This document shows, in pieces, positions 7,136 to 11,805 of a stretch of DNA of 11,805 nucleotides (position 1 is its first letter; every line of letters starts with the position of its first letter). The notes below the pieces were generated by a model. That model did not search any database and was not told where the DNA came from. It saw nothing but the letters and a program-made list of their open reading frames with translations. The DNA is taken from contig JAGMDP010000059.1 in assembly GCA_023128635.1 (NCBI GenBank), positions 1 to 11,805 of the forward strand. The letters run 5' to 3'. Source of the stretch: Candidatus Heimdallarchaeota archaeon (lineage in GTDB: Archaea > Asgardarchaeota > Heimdallarchaeia > JABLTI01). Both the position numbers and the translations under genes were made by a program.

Positions 7136-7971
7136 GATAACCACTCCGCTAATATCTTTGTAGCTTCTTCCGAGGAAGTTGGAATTCTGTTTACTGGTAA
7201 ATTACTCTCCTTTAATTCATAGAAAAGTGAGGTTATGACTGCTGGAATTAATCCATTCTCTCTCAGTAATTTTACATCAGTTAAAATATTATCAGGAGTA
7301 CTTTCAGCAATGATTTTTCCATCATTAATTAATAGAATTCTTGTAGCAAGTTGAGCAACAAAATCTAAATCATGGTCAATTATAACTATGGTTTTTTGTT
7401 CCTTTTGATTTAGTTCCTTGAGTGTTTTCATTAAATTTATTTTACTTGTCGTATCCACCATACTTGAGCTTTCATCTAAAACTAATATTTCTGGTTCCAT
7501 TGTCAGGATTGATGCTAAGATAACCTTTTGCTTTTCACCCTCACTCAAATTAGCAGTTTGTCGATAACGTAAATGCGAAATGTTGAGTTTCTTAAGTACG
7601 GCATTCAGTTTGTCATCCATTTCTTCTATAGATAGTCCTAGATTTTCCATTCCAAAAGTAATTTCAGATTCTACATGAGGAGAGGCTATTTGAAAACTAG
7701 GTTCTTGTAATATGTATCCTACCTTTTCGCTCATTTCTTCTACTGATACATCAGCTGTATTTTTGCCATCTATAATTACTGATCCTGAGAAAATACCTTT
7801 GATTGTGTGGGGAACTAATCCATTGAAAAGATAGCAAATTGTGCTTTTACCACTTCCAGTTGGTCCAATAATTCCTACTATTTCTCCTTTAGAGATATTG
7901 AGAGAAAAATCTTGCAGTATTGATTTTTCGGAATTCAAGTATCGAAAATTTACCTTCTCTATCTCAATCAT
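7132..7971 (-). CDS. ABC transporter ATP-binding protein, ECF/cobalt-type (first of pair)
   Basis: The protein has 279 residues. Walker A GPTGSGKST is at 36-44, Q-loop LQEPSFQ starts at 88, signature LSEGEKQK at 142-149, Walker B ILVLDE at 162-167 and switch His200 in IIDHD. The EITFGMENLG segment after the Q-loop is characteristic of EcfA/CbiO subunits of energy-coupling-factor importers. The D-loop reads SSSMVD where PTxGLD is usual, so the pair may be functionally asymmetric. It probably forms a heterodimer with the next gene product, with which it overlaps by four bases. The start codon is ATG with no clear ribosome binding site, and a strong TATA box predicts a leader of only about eight bases. 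The transmembrane and substrate-binding partners must be encoded elsewhere. Confidence 0.9.
   Translation of the reverse strand: MIEIEKVNFRYLNSEKSILQDFSLNISKGEIVGIIGPTGSGKSTICYLFNGLVPHTIKGIFSGSVIIDGKNTADVSVEEMSEKVGYILQEPSFQIASPHVESEITFGMENLGLSIEEMDDKLNAVLKKLNISHLRYRQTANLSEGEKQKVILASILTMEPEILVLDESSSMVDTTSKINLMKTLKELNQKEQKTIVIIDHDLDFVAQLATRILLINDGKIIAESTPDNILTDVKLLRENGLIPAVITSLFYELKESNLPVNRIPTSSEEATKILAEWLS
7141..7147 (-). promoter_or_regulatory. Ribosome binding site that fixes the start of the second ATPase gene
   Basis: GGAGTGG lies inside the 3' end of the first ATPase gene and places its GGAGT core 7 bases before the ATG at 7135. Together with the ATGA stop-start overlap it indicates translational coupling, as expected for subunits made in equal amounts. 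Confidence 0.75.
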
Positions 7972-7998
7972 TTAGAATCATTTGATATCCATTTAACA

Positions 7999-8010
7999 AT
8001 ATTTAAAAAA
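7999..8010 (-). promoter_or_regulatory. TATA box of the ATPase operon
   Basis: TTTTTTAAATAT on the minus strand is the clearest archaeal TATA-like element here. Its centre lies about 34 bases before the ATG at 7971, predicting a transcript with a very short leader. This agrees with the missing ribosome binding site for that gene. The same T-run lies just after the upstream M20 gene stop and could also end its transcript. Confidence 0.55.
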
Positions 8011-8032
8011 TTTTGGAGAGGACGGATGCCAA

Positions 8033-9220
8033 TTATGCGTCCTTATCCTTCATTTGAACACAAATTTTTTCTGCTAAAACAGTATAGGCTTTCGCTGCCT
8101 TGATGACTTGATCTACTGGGACATGTTCTCTTGGTGTGTGAGAAAATTTCTCGTCACCAGGTCCGAAACCAACTACCGGTAGCTTGATATCAAAAATTTC
8201 AGAAATATTTACTCCACTATTCCATTGACTGATTTTTGCAGTTTTTCCAAATGCAATATTTCTGGATTCTTGTATAACGGAGATTATTTCCTCTTTTGGA
8301 TTTACGTTATGAGGATTGAAAAATCGTCTCAATTTTATTTCAACATCTTCTTCTTTGAAGTTATTTTTGTATAAGATTTCCAATAATTCATTTCTAATTG
8401 TTTCAGGTTCATCTTTTTTGAAGAATTGTCGAACTAACAAAGCTTGACAGAGATTTGGTATGGAATGTGATTCTCCTACTGTATTTGATGTTATTGAGCT
8501 AATTATCATATTTGCTTTACCAAACCGTTTATCCTCGGGCAATACAACATTTTCCTTGAGACAATTAATCATTTTATTCATCTTTAAGATAGCATTCTCT
8601 CCTTCTTTTGGATTACCAATATTGGACATTTTCCCTTTAGAAAGAATTTCATAGGTAGCTTGCCCTAGATGAGCAGTGTTTATTTCCATGTTTGTAGGAG
8701 TACAAGAAACAACAAAATTCGGCGTAAGTTCAAACTTTTTAATTAGTTGTTTTAAACCAACTGATTTGCCGGTCTTAGTTTTTGCTAAACCAATTATAAC
8801 AAAATCTCCTTTTAGTCTTGCTCGTGCTCTTTTCAATGCACTTCCAGCACTTAACATCGCAGCTAAAGCTGCTTTTGTATCACACGAACCTCGACCAGTA
8901 ATCACTTTACCTCTAGTTCCTAATTTGGTTCCATCAATTTCTTGTGGGTTAAAAGGATTCTCCATTGCTCCTTCTGGAACAGTATCGAGATGCCCAGCAA
9001 GAATAAGCGATTTGCCCTTACCTAAGCCTGGCATTATACCAACGATATTATTGTGTTCATCATATTGTACGAGATTGAAACCAGCTTTTTTCATTTCAAT
9101 AGCCATAAGTGTAGCAAGTTTCTTCTCATTCCCACTTTGACTTTGGGTTTTAATCAATCGCTTAGTTAAATCTAAAACATTTTGTTCATCAACATACTCC
9201 AAGGATTTGGACATGACCAT
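8033..9220 (-). CDS. M20-family metallopeptidase homologue with an altered active site
   Basis: The fold matches M20 enzymes such as ArgE, DapE and carboxypeptidase G2, which are cytoplasmic zinc amidohydrolases acting on N-acyl amino acids or small peptides. Visible landmarks are GHLDTVP (His77, Asp79), GRGSCDTKAALAAML (Asp114), a lid domain near 180-300 with NAILKM, and a C-terminal GFGPG and SHTPREH (His361). The usual catalytic and metal-binding Glu-Glu is replaced by Thr148-Lys149 in GLAKTKTGKSVG. The Glu of the EPT motif is Thr174 in SCTPT, and the lid His of the GKxxH motif is Asn200. The frame is continuous there, so this is substitution, not frameshift. It may be non-catalytic or use other chemistry. 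Length (395) is normal. ATG at 9220 is 3 bases from GGAG; ATG at 9214, 9 bases away, may be the true start. Confidence 0.85.
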   Translation of the reverse strand: MVMSKSLEYVDEQNVLDLTKRLIKTQSQSGNEKKLATLMAIEMKKAGFNLVQYDEHNNIVGIMPGLGKGKSLILAGHLDTVPEGAMENPFNPQEIDGTKLGTRGKVITGRGSCDTKAALAAMLSAGSALKRARARLKGDFVIIGLAKTKTGKSVGLKQLIKKFELTPNFVVSCTPTNMEINTAHLGQATYEILSKGKMSNIGNPKEGENAILKMNKMINCLKENVVLPEDKRFGKANMIISSITSNTVGESHSIPNLCQALLVRQFFKKDEPETIRNELLEILYKNNFKEEDVEIKLRRFFNPHNVNPKEEIISVIQESRNIAFGKTAKISQWNSGVNISEIFDIKLPVVGFGPGDEKFSHTPREHVPVDQVIKAAKAYTVLAEKICVQMKDKDA

Positions 9221-9223
9221 TTT

Positions 9224-9276
9224 CTCCGGTTATCGTTATTACTTGAACAATCCACTCTGATATACTAATAATATAA
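9224..9276 (-). promoter_or_regulatory. Candidate promoter and ribosome binding site of the M20 gene
   Basis: TTATATTATT (9276-9267) predicts a transcript start near 9246. GGAG (9227-9224) follows in the leader, 3 bases from the first ATG and 9 from the second. Confidence 0.45.
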
Positions 9277-9302
9277 CTTCCAATATTATTATCCATTACT
9301 AT

Positions 9303-9317
9303 GAAAAAAACTTTTTC
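9303..9317 (-). terminator. Candidate terminator after alaX
   Basis: About ten bases past the alaX stop, the minus strand reads GAAAAAGTTTTTTTC, a 6-bp inverted repeat with a 3-base loop ending in seven T. The T-run fits archaeal termination and separates alaX from the M20 promoter. Confidence 0.45.
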
Positions 9318-9327
9318 AACGTTAGAA

Positions 9328-10065
9328 TCAATTTTCTTCAAAAGATAGGGTTATTCGTTCTTTCCCTTTACCCATACTTCTTCTTTTCACTACTTTAATA
9401 TTCCCAATCTCAGAAGTGTTTTTGACGTGAGTTCCTGCACACGAAGCGTGATCGTAATCATCCACAGAAATTACTCGAAAAGTTTTCACGGATTTGGGAA
9501 CCATTTGAATGTAATCAGTTTGGTATCCTTTCTCTTCCAAGTATTTTATTGCTTCATCCCGAGGCATGAATGTGATTGTAATTGGTAGATTTTTTGCAAT
9601 AATTTCATTTATACCGTTTTCTATTTTCTTTAAATCCTCTCCTGTTAAGGATTCTATTAGATTAAAATCAGCACGACTATTTCTTGTGGAGATATTGTTT
9701 CCAACACATTCTGTATTATAGTGTTCTTTCATGAATGTACTTAGGACATGAATTGCTGTATGGTATCTCATATGAATTAAGCGTCGTTCCCAGTCAATGT
9801 TACAGTTAACTATTTCACCCTTGTCTGGCAATTTATCAAAGTCTTCTAAGTAATGTTTTACTTCTCCTGAGTCTCGTTTTACCTTTGAAATCGATATTGT
9901 GTTTTTATCAAATAACAATGTTCCAATATCACACTCTTGTCCTCCGCCTTCAGGATAAAAAGCTGTTTGATCCAATACTACGTAATTCTCACCAACAGCA
10001 ATAACCTTGGCTTCAAAAGATTTAATGTAATTATCTTCCATATAGAGCATTTTTGTTTGTGCCAA
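9328..10065 (-). CDS. alaX: Stand-alone alanyl-tRNA editing protein, AlaX-M type
   Basis: AlaX proteins hydrolyse serine, and in some forms glycine, wrongly attached to tRNA-Ala; they are free copies of the alanyl-tRNA synthetase editing domain. All zinc ligands are present: His102 and His106 in RYHTAIH, and Cys209 and His213 in SCAGTH. The N-terminal domain has the Gly-rich motif YPEGGGQ at 37-43, which marks the medium-length AlaX-M group. At 245 residues it is slightly longer than typical AlaX-M. The start is TTG at 10065: GAGGTC lies 5 bases upstream, whereas the next ATG (10050) is about 20 bases from it. It has its own TATA-like box and a T-run after the stop, so it is probably a single-gene unit rather than part of an operon with glutamine synthetase. 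Confidence 0.93.
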   Translation of the reverse strand: MAQTKMLYMEDNYIKSFEAKVIAVGENYVVLDQTAFYPEGGGQECDIGTLLFDKNTISISKVKRDSGEVKHYLEDFDKLPDKGEIVNCNIDWERRLIHMRYHTAIHVLSTFMKEHYNTECVGNNISTRNSRADFNLIESLTGEDLKKIENGINEIIAKNLPITITFMPRDEAIKYLEEKGYQTDYIQMVPKSVKTFRVISVDDYDHASCAGTHVKNTSEIGNIKVVKRRSMGKGKERITLSFEEN

Positions 10066-10070
10066 TTTTC

Positions 10071-10076
10071 GACCTC
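10071..10076 (-). promoter_or_regulatory. Ribosome binding site supporting the alaX TTG start
   Basis: GAGGTC is the closest match in the window to the archaeal GGAGGTGAT consensus. Its spacing fits the TTG at 10065 and not any ATG. Confidence 0.75.
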
Positions 10077-10115
10077 AATTGATATTATTTTTAATTCATC
10101 TCAATATTACTTTTC

Positions 10116-10125
10116 GTATTTAAAC
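10116..10125 (-). promoter_or_regulatory. Candidate alaX TATA box
   Basis: GTTTAAATAC on the minus strand predicts a transcript start near 10094 and a leader of about 29 bases that includes the GAGGTC site. Confidence 0.5.
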
Positions 10126-10192
10126 TCTAAAGCAATTTCTTGTGTCTTTACTTGCAAAGTGAGTGGGTTTTAGAAATTCACGAATATCAGTT

Positions 10193-11482
10193 TTATATTC
10201 TTTCAAACATCTCTATGAATTCCCATTCAGTTACTTCAACGGTATTTGGGTTTCTTACGTTTTTAACATAAGCTTCCCATTCCTTTTTCTTAGTTTTATT
10301 ATAAATTTCAATAAACTGTGTACCTAGAAAATCACAGAGATATTTGTCAGCATTTAATGCTGCTACTGCATCTTTTAGATTTCTTGGTACTTCAATTATA
10401 CCCATTTCCTTTCTCTTTTCTTCAGTTAATTGGTCAACGTTTAGAGTTGTTCCTTCTATTGGTTCAATCTTATTCTTTACACCATCAAGTCCGGAAACAA
10501 GTAATAATGCTAAAAGGAGGTAGATGTTGCTTGCGGAATCAGCTCCTCGATATTCTATTCTTGCTGATTTCTCATAACCTGGTATTCGTATTAATGCAGT
10601 TCTATTTGCTATGCCCCAAGAGATGTATACAGGAGCTTCGTGATTTGGTACGAGTCGTTTATATGAATTAACAAGAGGATTAAATATTGCAGTTAACCCA
10701 GGAGCATGCTTGATAAGACCACCTACAAAATATCGCAATGTTTCAGATGGAACACCACCCTCAGCATTGAAAAGATTTTTCCCATCTTTATACAACATAT
10801 GATGAACGTGTAAACCGTTCCCCGCTTCTGTTGTATATGGTTTGGGGATGAAACTGGCAACTAATCCAGCATTCCATGAAACCATTCTAATTATTTGATT
10901 AACAGTTTGAACCATATCTGCTGCAAGTAAAACCTCTCCCATCGCAAATTCGATTTCCATTTGTGCTGGGCCCACTTCGTGATGAAGCATTTTAGGATAG
11001 ATGTCAAAATCCATCATGAAATCTGTCATTGCTCTACGAAGCTCGATTTCCGCATCAAATGGTGGAGCACACATGTAACCACCAATATCTGCTGGTTCTC
11101 CATCAGGGCTCATAACATAAAACTCGATTTCTGGTCTAACTACGAAATCGTAACCAAAATCTATTTTTGCTAGATTTATTGCTCTTTTTAAAATACTTCT
11201 TGGGTCACTTTGCAATGGTTGACCATGGATATCATTAATATCACAAATAACTCGAGCAATTCTCGGATCCCAAGGAAGAACATGTAAAGTAGTAAGGTCA
11301 GGAGCAATACGCATATCACTTTGCTGAGTTGCAAGGAAACCTACAGATGAGCCATCAATTCCCAAACCTTCCTTCAAATACTTTTCAGCATATTTCTTCG
11401 GTACTTCTACCGCTTTTAATTCACCAACTATATTTGTAAATTGAAACTGAACATAATCAATTTCTGAAATAACCTTAGCCAT
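10193..11482 (-). CDS. glnA: Glutamine synthetase, type I (short alpha-like form)
   Basis: The enzyme makes glutamine from glutamate, ammonia and ATP in the cytoplasm and forms a dodecamer. Numbering from ATG 11482 (429 residues), landmarks are DGSSVGF at 43-49, metal ligands Glu118 and Glu120 in EIEFY, HHEVGPAQMEIEF at 167-179 (Glu169, Glu176), GNGLHVHH at 221-228 (His225), NSYKRLVP with flap Glu282 in NHEAP, and RIEYR at 308-312 (Glu310). The compact length and lack of the extra insert match the I-alpha group, which is not adenylylated and is usually feedback-controlled. Small departures are AQ for GQ at 173-174 and NIY for the usual NPY at 319-321. A TTG at 11494 would add four residues; GGAG lies 11 bases before it, so the start is not settled. 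Confidence 0.95.
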   Translation of the reverse strand: MAKVISEIDYVQFQFTNIVGELKAVEVPKKYAEKYLKEGLGIDGSSVGFLATQQSDMRIAPDLTTLHVLPWDPRIARVICDINDIHGQPLQSDPRSILKRAINLAKIDFGYDFVVRPEIEFYVMSPDGEPADIGGYMCAPPFDAEIELRRAMTDFMMDFDIYPKMLHHEVGPAQMEIEFAMGEVLLAADMVQTVNQIIRMVSWNAGLVASFIPKPYTTEAGNGLHVHHMLYKDGKNLFNAEGGVPSETLRYFVGGLIKHAPGLTAIFNPLVNSYKRLVPNHEAPVYISWGIANRTALIRIPGYEKSARIEYRGADSASNIYLLLALLLVSGLDGVKNKIEPIEGTTLNVDQLTEEKRKEMGIIEVPRNLKDAVAALNADKYLCDFLGTQFIEIYNKTKKKEWEAYVKNVRNPNTVEVTEWEFIEMFERI

Positions 11483-11509
11483 ATCCTGTTTCAAGTTTAA
11501 TTCTACTCC

Positions 11510-11559
11510 ATTTAAAATCGATTTTTATCTCGGAATCAAAGAACAGAAGTTTCTATAAA
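11510..11559 (-). promoter_or_regulatory. Two candidate TATA boxes upstream of glutamine synthetase
   Basis: TTTATA (11559-11554) predicts a transcript start near 11530 with a leader of about 48 bases containing GGAG. TTTTAAAT (11517-11510) predicts a start near 11487, which would give an almost leaderless message beginning at ATG 11482. The two could be alternative promoters, or one may be chance. Confidence 0.4.
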
Positions 11560-11679
11560 TTAAAGATTTTCACTATGTCACTATTTTTCCTATAATATTC
11601 ATGATTAGAACTTGTATATGTGAAGATAAATGGAATAATTCGAGCAATAATCTTGAACTAGGGGTATGATTTCCTAGAG

Positions 11680-11700
11680 AATAAATAACGTTTATTTATT
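11680..11700. repeat. 9-bp perfect inverted repeat with 3-base spacer
   Basis: AATAAATAA, CGT, TTATTTATT form a perfect AT-only palindrome between two divergent transcription units. It could be an operator for a dimeric regulator. AT-only arms in AT-rich DNA make chance plausible. Confidence 0.45.
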
Positions 11701-11726
11701 TTGAAAATCATTTACTCTTTATTGGC

Positions 11727-11734
11727 ATATATAA
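11727..11734 (+). promoter_or_regulatory. Candidate TATA box for a rightward gene
   Basis: ATATATAA predicts a plus-strand transcript start near 11757, about 25 bases before the possible TTG start at 11782. Confidence 0.3.
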
Positions 11735-11781
11735 TTAGTAGTAATTATTTCATCTTTATAGAAAAATAGGCAGGGATCTGT

Positions 11782-11805
11782 TTGGTTAAAAAGAAATTAT
11801 CTAAA
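11782..11805 (+). CDS. Possible first codons of a divergent gene, cut by the right edge
   Basis: TTG at 11782 opens a frame reading M V K K K L S K to the edge. GGGAT lies 4 bases upstream and a TATA-like box about 50 bases upstream. Only eight codons are visible, so the existence and identity of the gene are unproven. Confidence 0.22.

Larger units (their letters stand above)
11495..11805. other. Gene-free region between glutamine synthetase and the right edge
   Basis: No convincing complete gene lies here. It contains the glutamine synthetase promoter candidates at the left, a CTAGG and CCTAG pair (11658-11662, 11673-11677), the 9-bp inverted repeat at 11680-11700, plus-strand TATA-like boxes at 11727-11734 and 11755-11760, and possibly the first codons of a divergent gene at the edge. 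Confidence 0.6.

Noticed and set aside
7136..7144. GTG at 7144 as the start of the second ATPase
   Set aside because: It would fall inside the GGAGTGG binding site; the ATGA overlap start is the better choice.
8760..8830. Frameshift as the cause of the missing Glu-Glu in the M20 protein
   Set aside because: The frame reads smoothly from KGDFVIIG through GKSVGLKQLI, both family-like, so the change is by substitution.
8676..9140. 154-codon open frame on the plus strand, antisense to the M20 gene
   Set aside because: No recognisable motif; it mirrors the M20 coding frame, which has the fold landmarks.
1..11805. CRISPR array, insertion sequence or other mobile element
   Set aside because: No direct repeats with regular spacers, no transposase or integrase frame and no terminal inverted repeats were found.

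Overview
The window is strongly AT-rich and reads as archaeal chromosome. It encodes DNA topoisomerase VI subunit B, an archaeal-style asparaginyl-tRNA synthetase, a stand-alone AlaX alanyl-tRNA editing protein and a short type I glutamine synthetase. Several genes are preceded by TATA-like boxes about 25-30 nt from the expected transcript start, and several starts have GGAG or GAGGT ribosome binding sites. The lineage cannot be fixed from sequence alone. An Asgard or another mesophilic, AT-rich archaeon is plausible, but that is inference.

Layout, all on the minus strand unless stated. The right edge (11495-11805) is a 311-base gene-free stretch with candidate promoters, a 9-bp inverted repeat and perhaps the first codons of a divergent plus-strand gene. 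Reading leftward along the minus strand: glutamine synthetase, AlaX (TTG start with a strong GAGGT site), an M20-family peptidase homologue, then two translationally coupled ABC ATPases of the ECF/cobalt-type family. Next comes a plus-strand MobB-like GTPase gene whose stop codon overlaps the stop of the second ATPase. To its left lie a small HEAT-repeat protein, the asparaginyl-tRNA synthetase, topoisomerase VI B, and the start of a further gene cut by the left edge, which by position is the best candidate for topoisomerase VI A.

Most genes look like independent housekeeping units with their own promoter-like elements. The clear operon is the ATPase pair, whose stop and start overlap as ATGA. 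The second likely operon is top6B plus the truncated downstream gene.

Two proteins stand out. Topoisomerase VI B is 1105 residues, against roughly 500-650 for its family. It carries an intact ATPase and transducer core followed by about 600 extra residues, most of them six or seven helix-hairpin-helix-like units in pairs, joined by acidic and Lys/Pro-rich linkers. The M20 protein keeps some metal ligands but lacks the catalytic Glu-Glu pair and another metal-binding Glu, so it may be a non-catalytic or repurposed member. No CRISPR array, insertion sequence, tRNA or rRNA was seen.
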